Counted from the first letter of the stretch, positions 52,837 through 61,983 are shown. The stretch is 64,000 nt of DNA from Neobacillus mesonae (GCF_023715155.1 NZ_JAMBNQ010000005.1:62001-126000); one strand, 5' to 3'. Notes: generated by a model from the letters alone, not told the origin. Made by a program: numbers and translations.

Positions 52837-53287
52837 TACCTTGTGTTAATTCTTTAAATCTCAGCCTTGATTGTTGTTCATCCAGACTGCTAAAAATCCG
52901 AAAGTTTTGTTCATCCAATATTCGAAAATGCTTGCTTAATATATTTTGCTGCAGGATGAATCCCTTTTTCTTCACCAGAACCTTCCACCAAACGCGGCCG
53001 CCGAGCGTTTTGGATTTACGAAAATCAATCCCTTCTCTGGCTACCGTTTCAATTACTTCAAGAGGTTCGCTGCCGAAGAGAAATTGAACCGTTTCTGCTT
53101 CCCTAAAAAGAGCACAAATTGCCACAACGGTGGACCAATTGGCAAGTACTCTTCCTTTTTCAATTTGAACAAGAGTTTTTTTAGATACGCCAATAATTTC
53201 AGCCATTTTATCCTGTGTATAACCAGCCTCTGTCCGAATTAGCCGAAGTTTATCAGAAACCTGTTGGATGATATCATCCCTGTTCAT
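52820..53287 (-). CDS. Xre-family transcriptional regulator
   Basis: This 155-residue protein has an N-terminal lambda-type HTH (residues 10-60: LRLIRTEAGYTQDKMAEIIG, VSKKTLVQIEKGR). The C-terminal region carries RKSKTLGGRVWWKVLVKKKGF, seen in a family of Bacillus regulators. The target is not known. It is separated from pbpF by its own terminator. Confidence 0.8.
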   Translation of the reverse strand: MNRDDIIQQVSDKLRLIRTEAGYTQDKMAEIIGVSKKTLVQIEKGRVLANWSTVVAICALFREAETVQFLFGSEPLEVIETVAREGIDFRKSKTLGGRVWWKVLVKKKGFILQQNILSKHFRILDEQNFRIFSSLDEQQSRLRFKELTQGKEGAG

Positions 53288-53345
53288 TTAAGACCCTTCC
53301 TTCAAGTAGCATCTAGTGTAATTTTACACAATCCATCCCATTTTT

Positions 53346-53636
53346 AAAAGTAGGCTATGTTAAACTCGGCTGATGATTTTCGCTCCACATGGAAGTCTTC
53401 GTCAGTATGGGCATCGCACGCCTAAAAGCGATAGCTTTTAGAAGGAGGCACAAGCGGTTCGCGGGTGTTCCGTGAAGCCTCGGCGCTAACGCCTGCGGGG
53501 TCTCCCCTGGCACGTACTCCCGCAGGACTGAATTGACATCTTTGAATCCGCCCACGCACGAAGGAAATGCGTGCTTTAGCATTTACGAGGAATCTTCGTG
53601 CCTTCCGCTGCAATCAACAGGGTTATAAAAAGTCAA
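53346..53636. repeat. Dispersed intergenic repeat B, copy 2 (long form)
   Basis: This 290-base element shares ordered blocks with 30754-30908 (GGCTAT.TTAAACT, TTTCGCTCCAC, CGCACG.CTAAAAGC, AAGCGGTTCGCGGG) and has an added half reading CTCCCGCAGGA, ACGAAGGAAATGCGTGC, CACGAAGATT in reverse. It is GC-rich and carries only accidental open frames. Such elements occur many times between genes in Bacillus genomes. Confidence 0.78.
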
Positions 53637-53663
53637 CACCACACTTTAACAAAGCCTAAAAGT

Positions 53664-53697
53664 AAAAGACTGCTGTCGTTTCCGGCAGCAGTCTTTT
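53664..53697. terminator. Terminator of the feo operon
   Basis: AAAAGACTGCTG/CAGCAGTCTTTT is a perfect stem directly downstream of the Cys-rich FeoB partner gene. Confidence 0.85.
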
Positions 53698-53704
53698 CAA
53701 CCTA

Positions 53705-53860
53705 TTAGCTTATTTTCGGAGGCAGGCCGCAGTCGCTTTTACACGAATTTTTCAATTCACATGCAGCACACTTTCCCTTTTTCGATTTATTGATAAACCT
53801 TACAAAAGCCCATGCAGCATATCCGAAAATAGCTGCGCCGAGAATGATGCTGGCAATCAT
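53705..53860 (-). CDS. FeoB-associated Cys-rich membrane protein
   Basis: This 51-residue protein has one N-terminal membrane helix (MIASIILGAAIFGYAAWAF), a basic link, and C31AAC34...C40...C44. This is the form of the small Cys-rich protein that follows feoB in many Bacilli and is thought to help ferrous iron import. GGAGATGATCGT precedes the ATG. It ends the feoA-feoB operon. Confidence 0.88.
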   Translation of the reverse strand: MIASIILGAAIFGYAAWAFVRFINKSKKGKCAACELKNSCKSDCGLPPKIS

Positions 53861-53880
53861 ACGATCATCTCCTCTAAAAT

Positions 53881-55884
53881 TTAAACCAGCCCAAACAATT
53901 TACCACCCTGATAAATAATAAGTGATAAAACATATGCAATGAAAAGAGCATAAACGACTGAAAAAACAGTCCACTTTTTTGAACCGGTTTCTTTGTATAT
54001 CGTTGCAGTTGTGGCTAAACAAGGAATGTACAGCAAAATAAACACCATGAAACTATACGCTGCAAGCGGTGTATAGTAATTAGCTAACAGTCCTTGAAGG
54101 CTTGAATCATTTGGAACAAAATAAATAATATTCATTGTGGCAATAATCGATTCCTTCGCCAAAAAGCCTGTAATTAAGGATGCAGCCGCCTGCCATGTGC
54201 CAAAACCGATTGGTGCAAGCAGCGGAGCAATTACACCGCCTATCATCGCTAAAAAGCTGTGGTCCATATCTACATCCAGACCGCCTGGTCCTGCATATGA
54301 TAACAGCCAGATAAATACGGAACCGGCAAAAATAAATGTTCCAGCCTTTCTGATAAACCCTTTTGCTTTATCCCACGTACTGCGCCATAATGATTGAAAC
54401 TGTGGCATCCTATATGGCGGCAATTCAATTACAAATAAAGAAGTCTCCGATTTTAATATAGTAGAAGAGAAAATTTTTGCTAGAATTAACGCCACAACAA
54501 TTCCCAGGACATATAAACTTAAAACAATGAGTGCACGATGTCCTGCAAAGAATGCTCCTACAAATAAAGCATATACAGGAAGCCTTGCTGAACATGACAT
54601 CAAAGGAGTCAGCAGAATCGTCAACAGACGCTCCTTTGGCGTTTCAATTGTTCGTGCTGCCATGATTCCCGGTACATTACAGCCAAAGCCGATAATCATC
54701 GGGATAAATGCCTTGCCGTTTAACCCAACAGATTCCATAATCCGGTCCATAACCAGGGCCACACGAGCCATATAGCCGGAATCTTCTAATAAGGATATAA
54801 AGAAGAACAAAATAAATATTTGCGGAACAAACACCAGCACCCCGCCGACTCCGGCAACTAGTCCTTCTATAATCAAGGCATGAATAAACGCAGATGCATG
54901 GATGGTTGTTAAAGCCGATTCAAAAAAGCCGGTAACCGGTCCAGTTAAAAGTGCGTCCAATGCATCTGATAATGGAGTTCCCACCCAATCAAACGTTAGC
55001 ATGAACAAGAGATACATGAACATTAAGAAAATCGGTATTCCTAAGAATTTATTCGTGACAATCATGTCTATTTTTTCACTTAAAGGGACTACCGTACTTT
55101 TTTTAACTGCTGCCTCAGCGACAATTTTATCAATCGTTTCTTTTCTTTTTAAATAGATGAAATTAGATAATGATTTACTATTATACCGATTTTGCAGCTC
55201 AGCTTCTAGGGCTGAATGGATTTTGCTAAGTGTCACAGAGTCCGTAATTGTATGCAAATAATTTTTGACTTGTTCATTGCCTTCAAAATATTGAATGGCT
55301 AAAAATCGAAGGGACTGCTCTGTTTTCCCTTCGATTTCCTTTGATAAGGAGATAATCGCAGCCTCAACCTCTTTTCCATAATAAACGAGGTTCTTTTTAG
55401 CCGGTTCCACTGATTTTGTTGAAATGACATCAACAAGTTTGTCACAGCCCTTGCCGCTTCTTGCAACCACCGGGACAACAGGGACGCCAAGGAGACTGGA
55501 AAACTTCGATACATCTATTTGAATTCCGCGCTTATTTGCTACATCTATCATATTTAAGCCAATCAGAACAGGTCTTTCATATTCTAAGAGCTGTAATGTT
55601 AAATTTAAATTTCGTTCCAATTGAGAAGCATCCAAAATATTTAATAAACGGTCAACTGATTCATTTAAAAAGAAACTTGTTACAACACCTTCGTCCCTTG
55701 AAAGCGGGTTAAGTGTATAAACACCTGGTAAATCAATCAGGTGACCGATATTATTTTTAAAAACACCAACTTTTTTTTCAACCGTAACACCGCTCCAGTT
55801 GCCAACATACTCATAGGAACCTGTTAGATTATTAAACAACGATGTTTTTCCAGTATTCGGGTTACCAATGAGAGCGATTTCCAT
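53881..55884 (-). CDS. feoB: FeoB, ferrous iron transporter
   Basis: This 667-residue inner-membrane Fe2+ importer has an N-terminal G domain with G1 GNPNTGKTS, G3 DLPG and G4-like NMID. Membrane helices follow with the two Gate motifs, including GFGCNVPGIMAARTI and the GFLAKESIIATM region. The ATG at 55884 overlaps the feoA stop (TAATG). The frame is open 18 codons upstream inside feoA. Fur-type regulation is supported by the box upstream of feoA. Confidence 0.95.
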   Translation of the reverse strand: MEIALIGNPNTGKTSLFNNLTGSYEYVGNWSGVTVEKKVGVFKNNIGHLIDLPGVYTLNPLSRDEGVVTSFFLNESVDRLLNILDASQLERNLNLTLQLLEYERPVLIGLNMIDVANKRGIQIDVSKFSSLLGVPVVPVVARSGKGCDKLVDVISTKSVEPAKKNLVYYGKEVEAAIISLSKEIEGKTEQSLRFLAIQYFEGNEQVKNYLHTITDSVTLSKIHSALEAELQNRYNSKSLSNFIYLKRKETIDKIVAEAAVKKSTVVPLSEKIDMIVTNKFLGIPIFLMFMYLLFMLTFDWVGTPLSDALDALLTGPVTGFFESALTTIHASAFIHALIIEGLVAGVGGVLVFVPQIFILFFFISLLEDSGYMARVALVMDRIMESVGLNGKAFIPMIIGFGCNVPGIMAARTIETPKERLLTILLTPLMSCSARLPVYALFVGAFFAGHRALIVLSLYVLGIVVALILAKIFSSTILKSETSLFVIELPPYRMPQFQSLWRSTWDKAKGFIRKAGTFIFAGSVFIWLLSYAGPGGLDVDMDHSFLAMIGGVIAPLLAPIGFGTWQAAASLITGFLAKESIIATMNIIYFVPNDSSLQGLLANYYTPLAAYSFMVFILLYIPCLATTATIYKETGSKKWTVFSVVYALFIAYVLSLIIYQGGKLFGLV

Positions 55885-56108
55885 TATACCTTCACCACTT
55901 CCATTTGGACAGCTTCTTTCCGGCGAATGCCAATGCATTGGCCGCAGGATTCAATCATGATGGGCCCCCCGAACGGCATGACGCATTTTACACATACCTC
56001 GGTACCCTCTGTAATCCCTAAATCAAGGAGTCGTCTTTGTACAAGGTGATTAACATGTGAAAGATCAACGATTTTCCCTTTCTCTCCTGCTTTAAACGAA
56101 GTAAACAT
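55884..56108 (-). CDS. feoA: FeoA, ferrous iron transport accessory protein
   Basis: This 74-residue SH3-like protein (LSHVNHLVQRRLLDLGITEG; EVCVKCVMPFGGPIMIE) has the R-R-L-x-D-L-G-I-T core of FeoA. It is required with FeoB for Fe2+ uptake, probably by contact with its G domain. It is the first gene of the operon, overlapping feoB by one base. Confidence 0.92.
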   Translation of the reverse strand: MFTSFKAGEKGKIVDLSHVNHLVQRRLLDLGITEGTEVCVKCVMPFGGPIMIESCGQCIGIRRKEAVQMEVVKV

Positions 56109-56133
56109 GAAATGATCACCTTTCTTAATTAAA

Positions 56134-56148
56134 TGAGAATGATTCTCT
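56134..56148 (-). promoter_or_regulatory. Fur box upstream of feoA
   Basis: TGAGAATGATTCTCT agrees with the 7-1-7 Fur consensus (TGATAAT-N-ATTATCA), with an almost perfect AGAAT-G-ATTCT core. It lies 25 bases before the feoA start codon, so iron-replete cells would repress the operon. Confidence 0.75.
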
Positions 56149-56284
56149 TTTTCTATACTGTCATTTTAGCACGTTTTACGTGTATCTGTATAATAAATTT
56201 TTGACAATTATACGAAAAAAATAGGAAAGTCCTGGACCTTCCTATTTCTTATATAAGTTATATAAATCTTCATTAAACACAGTA

Positions 56285-56878
56285 TTACGATTTAGATTCC
56301 TGTATAAGCATTCTCTTCGGCATTGCCCCGATAACAAGGACAACAATAATAGCACTGATCACAAAGCAAGGAAGCATATAAGTTCCATTATATAAGATGG
56401 AATAAAGCAAGACGGGCTGGCCTTTTGGTGCATATGCACCAAAAAAGACAACGCCGGTAAATACGTGACAAATATAGCGGAGCAAACTTCCAAGAAATGC
56501 CCCCAATATGGCATACGTAATCCAAGTTCCTCTTTTTCCTTGTTCATAGGACTGTTTGATTTGCCGGGCAAAAACTCCCGCTAAGCCGACCACTGTAAAG
56601 GCGACGAAATAATCGATGATTCCTTGTACAATTGTATAAAATTGTGCGAATCCAAGCACCACCTGTAAAAGGCCAAGGATAAATCCGGTAAGTGCACCGC
56701 CTTTGATTCCCCAGCGGTATGCCATTAGAAAAATTGGCACCATAGCAATGGAAATGGAACCTCCCTGCGGCCATATTTTTAGCGACATAATCCCGGCTAA
56801 AAAATCGAATAAGCAGGCCAGGGCTGAAAACACTGCCACTTCTGAAATAAATAATGTTCTGCTTCTTGTTTTTGTCAC
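56285..56878 (-). CDS. thiT: ThiT, thiamine transporter S component
   Basis: This 197-residue membrane protein of the YuaJ/ThiT family has about six helices, with SLKIWPQGGSISIAMVPIFLM and the LRYICHVFTGVVFFGAYAP region. It binds thiamine and works with the shared ECF energy module encoded elsewhere. A TPP riboswitch with its own terminator lies directly upstream, so expression falls when thiamine is plentiful. Confidence 0.94.
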   Translation of the reverse strand: MTKTRSRTLFISEVAVFSALACLFDFLAGIMSLKIWPQGGSISIAMVPIFLMAYRWGIKGGALTGFILGLLQVVLGFAQFYTIVQGIIDYFVAFTVVGLAGVFARQIKQSYEQGKRGTWITYAILGAFLGSLLRYICHVFTGVVFFGAYAPKGQPVLLYSILYNGTYMLPCFVISAIIVVLVIGAMPKRMLIQESKS

Positions 56879-56901
56879 TCCAATATCCCCCCATTTTCCA
56901 T

Positions 56902-56941
56902 AAAAAAAAGCAATGCAAACATAGGATTGTCCGCATTGCTT
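56902..56941 (-). terminator. Riboswitch-controlled terminator of thiT
   Basis: AAGCAATGC/GCATTGCTT with a T8 tract (minus strand) lies between the TPP aptamer and the thiT start. It is the expected expression platform. Confidence 0.85.
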
Positions 56942-56959
56942 GATACTTCCATCAGCAAA

Positions 56960-57046
56960 ACCACATCCCTACGCTAGTGTTAACTAACAGGTTCGAAGGG
57001 TTAGAACGAATTGTTCACTCTCAGCCGTTATATGCAGCTCCCCTTG
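56960..57046 (-). promoter_or_regulatory. TPP riboswitch (THI box)
   Basis: On the minus strand the aptamer reads GGGGAGC, CTGAGAGTG, ACCCTTCGAACCTGTT, then GCGTAGGGA. These are the conserved pieces of the TPP aptamer in order. Thiamine pyrophosphate binding should favour the terminator that follows and turn off thiT. Confidence 0.95.
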
Positions 57047-57182
57047 TGGAACGTGCTATTAAATTCAAGTCCACTATACAACTGAACTTAAGTGAATACA
57101 AGAAAAACTTGAATATTTTTAAAAAAAGCACCTATCCCTTTCTTTCTCATATGATGTAGTAAAAATTTTAGGAGTATAGCCC

Positions 57183-57743
57183 ATGTTTACATTAAAGGTT
57201 GATCATGAAATTGAATTGCAATTACTGCAGCGGCATCATGCCATGAGACTCTTTCAACTGGTCGAATCCAACCGGACACATTTGCGCGAATGGCTGCCAT
57301 GGGTAGACAGCATGCAGTCCCCTTTTGACTTTGATCATTTGATACCCGTATGGCTTAATCAATTTGCCGAGAATAGTGCCTATAATTTAGGAATTCTCTA
57401 TAAGGGAGAATTAGTCGGAACAATTGGGATTCACCAAATCGACTGGTACAATAAAGCGGCAAGCATCGGCTATTTCCTAGCAAAAAATGCTGAAGGAAAT
57501 GGAATTATTACCCGTTCTGTAAAGGCTGTATTAAATTATGCTTACTTTGATTTAGGTTTGAACAGAATGGAAATCCGCTGTGGAGTAAAAAACACAAAAA
57601 GCCGTGCAATCCCTGAACGCTTAAACTTTGTAAGGGAAGGCACTATTAGAGATGGAGAACTCTTAAACGGATTTTACCATGATATCATCATTTACAGCAT
57701 GCTTGCACGTGAATGGAATGGCATGCACCGTGTACTAAAGTAA
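57183..57743 (+). CDS. GNAT acetyltransferase, RimJ/RimL type
   Basis: This 186-residue protein (LFQLVESNRTHLREWLPWVD; GELVGTIGIHQIDW; GYFLAKNAEGNGIITRSVKA) has the RimL layout. The acetyl-CoA loop is degenerate (AEGNGI), and the C-terminal HxxxxY-type strand is present. Relatives acetylate ribosomal protein N termini or small molecules. The substrate is not known. AGGAGTATAGCCC precedes the ATG. Confidence 0.85.
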   Translation: MFTLKVDHEIELQLLQRHHAMRLFQLVESNRTHLREWLPWVDSMQSPFDFDHLIPVWLNQFAENSAYNLGILYKGELVGTIGIHQIDWYNKAASIGYFLAKNAEGNGIITRSVKAVLNYAYFDLGLNRMEIRCGVKNTKSRAIPERLNFVREGTIRDGELLNGFYHDIIIYSMLAREWNGMHRVLK

Positions 57744-57858
57744 TTCTTATCGTCAGCCTTATGGCTGCTTTTTTATTTGCTAAACAAAAGTTTTTTTGAA
57801 ATAATAACTAAGATAAGGAAATCGGATTAAACTAATATTACTTAGTAATTTTGTAAGT

Positions 57859-57890
57859 GAGGTGGCATGCCTTACGATGTAAGGCGACCG
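57859..57890 (+). promoter_or_regulatory. SD-hairpin-start leader of CorC-like gene 1
   Basis: A strong site GAGGTGG (57859-57865) is followed by CAT, then the hairpin GCCTTA-CGATG-TAAGGC (57869-57885), then five bases and the ATG at 57891. With the hairpin looped out, the spacing is 8 bases. AAGG inside the hairpin's 3' arm could also act as a weak site. Confidence 0.5.
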
Positions 57891-59198
57891 ATGATTTGGA
57901 TAGATGTCATAATTATTGCATTACTAATTGCATTTACCGCCTTTTTTGTAGCGTCGGAATTTGCAATTGTAAGGGTGCGTACAACAAGAATAGACCAACT
58001 AGTATCTGAAGGAAATAAAAAAGCTGAGGCAGCTAAAAAAGTGATTACCAATATGGATGGTTATCTGTCTGCCACCCAGGTTGGCATTACAGTGACATCC
58101 CTTATTCTGGGGTGGCGGGGTGAATCCACCGTCCGCGAACTTTTAAATCCAATTTTCCATTGGATTCCAATCCCTTTATCAGTTAAGCAGGTTATTTCTT
58201 TTATCTTAGCATTCGCCATCATTACCTTTTTCAATGTCGTCATTGGTGAACTGGCCCCTAAAACCTTTGCCATTCAAAAGGCAGAGCAAATTATTCTGCA
58301 ATTTGCCAAACCGCTTATTTGGTTTTACCGGGTTATGTTTCCATTCATTTGGATTCTTAATCACTCCGCACGTTTGGTTACAGGGCTATTCGGAATTAAA
58401 CCAGCTTCAGAAAACGATATTGTGATGTCTGAAGAAGAATTAAGATTAATTCTTTCTCAAAGCTATGAAAGCGGAGAAATTAACCAATCTGAATACAGTT
58501 ATATGAATAATATCTTTGAATTTGATGACCGTATGGCGAAGGAAATCATGGTACCAAGAACAGAGGTCGTTACCATTTCAAAAGATGCAACATTAGATGA
58601 AATTATTGAAACGGTAAAAAACGAAAAATATACCCGTTACCCTGTTATTGATGGGGACAAGGACAATATTTTAGGAATCGTTAATATGAAGGAAGTATTA
58701 ACGGATTGCATTCGACAAAAATGTATGGGAGAACAGCCTTTAAGTAATTACATTAACCCTGTGATTCATGTAATAGAAACCATTCCCATAAAAGAATTAT
58801 TAGTCAAGCTCCAAAAGAACCGTTCCCATATGGCCATATTATCTGACGAATATGGGGGGACTGCAGGGATTGTTACTGTTGAGGATATTCTAGAAGAAAT
58901 TGTCGGAGAAATTCGTGATGAATTTGATGTTGATGAACTGCCGCTAATTCGTAAAGTTGGGGATGATCACTTCATTCTTGACGGGAAAGTTTTAATTAGT
59001 GAAACAAATGACCTGTTAGGAACGACACTGGAAGAAGATGATGTAGATACCATCGGAGGCTGGTTTTTAACGCAAAAGTTTGACGTCCAGAAAGGCGATT
59101 CAATTGAAAGAGATGGATATGTTTTTCAAATAACAGAAATCGAAGGCCATCATATACTATATATAGATGTAAAAAAAACATTAGTGTCTCCTGAATAA
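57891..59198 (+). CDS. CorC/HlyC-type CNNM membrane protein 1
   Basis: This protein of about 435 residues has a DUF21/CNNM membrane domain with four helices ([20 protein letters not shown]...), a CBS pair ([30 protein letters not shown]) and a CorC_HlyC domain ([27 protein letters not shown]). The family is linked with Mg2+/Co2+ export. I prefer the start at ATG 57891. An in-frame ATG at 57867 would add eight residues but sits too near the SD. The paralog at 59900 has the same arrangement. Confidence 0.88.
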   Translation: MIWIDVIIIALLIAFTAFFVASEFAIVRVRTTRIDQLVSEGNKKAEAAKKVITNMDGYLSATQVGITVTSLILGWRGESTVRELLNPIFHWIPIPLSVKQVISFILAFAIITFFNVVIGELAPKTFAIQKAEQIILQFAKPLIWFYRVMFPFIWILNHSARLVTGLFGIKPASENDIVMSEEELRLILSQSYESGEINQSEYSYMNNIFEFDDRMAKEIMVPRTEVVTISKDATLDEIIETVKNEKYTRYPVIDGDKDNILGIVNMKEVLTDCIRQKCMGEQPLSNYINPVIHVIETIPIKELLVKLQKNRSHMAILSDEYGGTAGIVTVEDILEEIVGEIRDEFDVDELPLIRKVGDDHFILDGKVLISETNDLLGTTLEEDDVDTIGGWFLTQKFDVQKGDSIERDGYVFQITEIEGHHILYIDVKKTLVSPE

Positions 59199-59213
59199 GG
59201 AGGCATTTTCTTT
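59184..59213 (+). terminator. Terminator
   Basis: CTCCT/AGGAG with a short loop is followed by GCATTTTCTTTAT and overlaps the end of the CorC-like gene 1. Confidence 0.6.
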
Positions 59214-59420
59214 ATATTGAATCCCCTATATTTGAATGTACAAAATACATCTGTTTCCCCTCCATCGTACTTGCAGGAGTTTTTTTAAAAAATAGTTTCA
59301 TATTTATGACAATTTGCCCATAAAATAAAAGATAATCATGCATACACTAACCAGAACGTTTGACTGTACGGTTTATTTCTTTTATAATTATTTTTAATTT
59401 ACATTTATCGAGGTGGTAAG

Positions 59421-59839
59421 ATGGGGCTGTCTATCGTATTGGAGAACTAGCAGAACGCGCAATGGTTTCGAAACGAACCATTGACTACTACACGTCTATT
59501 GGCCTGCTTAAGGCAGATCGTTCAAAGTCCAATTACCGCATCTACACTGATGAATCATTACATGATTTAAAATTTATCGAAGAATGCAAGAATCTGCATT
59601 TTCCATTAGACGAGATTAAAAGAAAACTAGAAATGAGGAAAGCAGGCAATATCTGCTCCTCAGAGGTTGATAAACATGTAAGTGCTGTTACACAGCAAAT
59701 GAAGCAGCTGTATAGTGATTTATTTGATTTATTTCCTATTTTGGATCATTTAGATGATGGGCAGAAAGAACAGTTAAACAATAATTTAAGTTTACTAAGG
59801 TCTGCATTAAAGAAATCTTTAGTCAAGGTTTCTACTTAA
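59421..59839 (+). pseudogene. MerR-family regulator, N-terminal frameshift
   Basis: The body (AVYRIGELAERAMVSKRTID, then YYTSIGLLKADRSKSNYRIY) is a typical MerR winged helix with a coiled-coil C terminus. The ATG at 59421, spaced well from GAGGTGG, is out of frame with it by one base. Adding one G to the GGGG run at 59423-59426 gives MGAVYRIGEL. The frame has no other usable start before the ATG at 59462, which would lose half the HTH. It sits between two CorC-like paralogs and may regulate them. Either a lesion or an assembly error. Confidence 0.75.
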
Positions 59840-59853
59840 TTTTTTAAAAAACC

Positions 59854-59899
59854 GGGAGGTGACACCTTAGTCATCGTTAAAAACGGACTAAGGGCTTAT
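59854..59899 (+). promoter_or_regulatory. SD-hairpin-start leader of CorC-like gene 2
   Basis: GGGAGGTG (59854-59861) is followed by ACA, then the 8-bp perfect stem CCTTAGTC/GACTAAGG (59865-59872, 59886-59893), then six bases and TTG at 59900. Looping out the hairpin gives a 9-base spacing. The order is the same as in front of paralog 1, though the stem sequence is longer. Confidence 0.55.
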
Positions 59900-61255
59900 T
59901 TGGACATATTTAACTTGGTTTTAATAGCCATTTTAATTGTGTTAACTGCTTTTTTTGTAACTTCGGAATTTGCGATTGTCAAAATTAGAAGTTCGAGAAT
60001 TGATCAGTTAATCGAGGAAGGAAATTCGAAGGCAGTTTCCGCAAAAAAGGTCATTTCTAACCTGGATGAATACTTGTCGGCATGTCAGCTGGGAATAACC
60101 ATTACTGCTTTAGGGCTGGGCTGGATTGGAGAATCGACCATCGAGCACCTGCTTGGGCCGTTGTTTCGCGGGATAAGTATTCCAGACAATGCTGCGACTG
60201 TGTTATCCGTTTCAATTGCCTTTGCAGCGATTACCTTTTTACATGTCGTTGTCGGGGAACTCGCGCCGAAAACACTGGCTATTCAAAAAGCCGAATGGAT
60301 TACCCTTCATTTATCAAGACCGCTGATTCTATTTTATAAGGTCATGTACCCTTTTATTTGGGTGTTAAATGGTTCAGCAAGGGTTGTGTCCCGCTTGTTT
60401 GGATTAAAACCAGTTTCGGAAAATGAAATTGCCCATACGGAAGAAGAACTTCGAATTATCCTGTCTGAAAGCTATAAAAGTGGCGAAATTAACCAATCTG
60501 AGTTTAAGTATGTAAATAAAATATTTGATTTTGATGATCGAATCGCCAAAGAAATTATGGTCCCAAGAACAGAAATTGTTTCATTATCAAAAGATGACAC
60601 GCTTGATACACTGCTTAAGGTCATCCGCGATGAAAAATTTACTCGTTACCCAATTATTGATGGGGATAAGGACCATATTATCGGGCTTATTAATATAAAG
60701 GAAGTCATGACAGATTTAATCGGAAATGATAAATCAACTTCACTGACACTTGAAAATTATACCCGCCCGATTATCAGGGTGATTGAGACAATTCCAATTC
60801 ATGACTTGCTTGTAAAGATGCAAAAAGACAGACTTCATATGGCGGTTTTGATGGATGAATATGGCGGTACTTCTGGACTTGTAACCGTTGAAGATATCCT
60901 TGAGGAAATCGTCGGCGAGATTCGCGATGAATTCGATATGGATGAAATTCCTGAAGTCCGTAAGATAAAAGATCATCACTACATCATTGACTCAAAAGTA
61001 CTCGTTACTGAAGTAAATGATTTATTAGGAATTGATATAGATGATGAAGATGTGGATACGATTGGCGGCTGGATTTTAACCGAAAATTATGAAGCCAAAG
61101 AAGGCGACATTATTCAACATGACTCTTATGAGTTTAAAATCATTGAAATGGAAGAACATCATTTAAAATATATTGAGGTTACAAAAATAGCAAATGAAGG
61201 CGAAGAATCTGCCCTGCAGCATATAACCATGCCAAAATCAGAGGTACTCTCTTAA
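59900..61255 (+). CDS. CorC/HlyC-type CNNM membrane protein 2
   Basis: This 451-residue paralog of the 57891 gene has the same domain order: DUF21 membrane part (IFNLVLIAILIVLTAFFVTS), CBS pair (MVPRTEIVSL; FTRYPIIDGDKDHIIGLINI) and CorC_HlyC ([27 protein letters not shown]). It starts at TTG. A role in divalent metal export or homeostasis is inferred from the family. A terminator follows its stop. Confidence 0.9.
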   Translation: MDIFNLVLIAILIVLTAFFVTSEFAIVKIRSSRIDQLIEEGNSKAVSAKKVISNLDEYLSACQLGITITALGLGWIGESTIEHLLGPLFRGISIPDNAATVLSVSIAFAAITFLHVVVGELAPKTLAIQKAEWITLHLSRPLILFYKVMYPFIWVLNGSARVVSRLFGLKPVSENEIAHTEEELRIILSESYKSGEINQSEFKYVNKIFDFDDRIAKEIMVPRTEIVSLSKDDTLDTLLKVIRDEKFTRYPIIDGDKDHIIGLINIKEVMTDLIGNDKSTSLTLENYTRPIIRVIETIPIHDLLVKMQKDRLHMAVLMDEYGGTSGLVTVEDILEEIVGEIRDEFDMDEIPEVRKIKDHHYIIDSKVLVTEVNDLLGIDIDDEDVDTIGGWILTENYEAKEGDIIQHDSYEFKIIEMEEHHLKYIEVTKIANEGEESALQHITMPKSEVLS

Positions 61256-61260
61256 TGTGA

Positions 61261-61297
61261 ACAACCACACCAAAAAAATCTTGGTGTGGTTGTTTTT
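61261..61297 (+). terminator. Terminator
   Basis: AACCACACCA/TGGTGTGGTT is followed by GTTTTT, just after CorC-like gene 2. Confidence 0.85.
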
Positions 61298-61374
61298 ATG
61301 GGCGAAAAACAGGCCAAAAAGACCATTCCTCCCCACCCTTTGTCCGCATATTATGCTAAAAAGGAGGGATGAAA

Positions 61375-61560
61375 ATGAATCATGTGGCTGTGTTGTTTTT
61401 AGCTTGTATTTTGGCAGGATTCGCCTTAGTCAAAATGCCGGCCATTTCATTTTTAGCTAGTTTGTCATCATTCTTTCATGTCGTCGGAGCACTGGCCATT
61501 CTTGTCTTTGCCTTAGCTTTATTATATCTAGGCGTCAAAGCACTATTTAAACAGTTTTGA
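61375..61560 (+). CDS. Small membrane protein
   Basis: This 61-residue protein has two membrane helices (VAVLFLACILAGFALV and FFHVVGALAILVFALALLYL). GGAGGG six bases before the ATG at 61375 sets the start; an ATG two codons upstream is too close. No family is recognised. A bidirectional terminator follows. Confidence 0.65.
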   Translation: MNHVAVLFLACILAGFALVKMPAISFLASLSSFFHVVGALAILVFALALLYLGVKALFKQF

Positions 61561-61573
61561 ACCCTAGACTAAA

Positions 61574-61605
61574 AGAAGACCAGGCTTAAGCTTGGTCTTC
61601 TTTAT
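61574..61605. terminator. Bidirectional terminator
   Basis: AGAAGACCA/TGGTCTTCT with a CTTAAG centre lies between convergent genes. Confidence 0.8.
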
Positions 61606-61898
61606 TTGTCTTTTAACATTAATATGTCTTCTTCTGCTTTGGCAATTTTGACCAAATGGGAATCAAGACGACGGCTAATATGATGAATATCACTTTTATG
61701 AGTTTCTTCAATTCGCTCCAATGATTCTTTAATATCAGACAGATCAATTTGATTCACGGTAACTCGATGTTCAATACTATCCATTTTTTCTAGTCTAGAC
61801 AATCTATTTTCGATATTTTCTAATGTCTCATTAAACGCAGCAATGAGGCTTTTTATATCATTAACATTTTCAGTAAGCCTTTTAAACTCTCGCTCCAT
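61602..61898 (-). CDS. Coiled-coil protein
   Basis: This 98-residue protein is heptad-rich throughout (LTENVNDIKSLIAAFNETLE; NIENRLSRLEKM; LDSHLVKIAKAEEDILML). It has no cysteines or membrane segment and looks like a homo-oligomeric rod. AAAAAAGGAGTTTTGACCT precedes the ATG. The function is not known. Confidence 0.65.
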   Translation of the reverse strand: MEREFKRLTENVNDIKSLIAAFNETLENIENRLSRLEKMDSIEHRVTVNQIDLSDIKESLERIEETHKSDIHHISRRLDSHLVKIAKAEEDILMLKDK

Positions 61899-61983
61899 AG
61901 GTCAAAACTCCTTTTTTCCTGCATAAATTATTAGTTTCTATGATTAAAACAACAATCAGCCACCAAGATACCTTAAAATATCA

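Noticed and set aside
53355..53613. Overlapping open frames in repeat B
   Set aside because: They lie in a GC-rich dispersed repeat, have no site, and read through hairpin arms.
61257..61460. Plus-strand 67-codon gene
   Set aside because: It begins inside the terminator of the CorC-like gene and overlaps the better supported membrane-protein gene at 61375.
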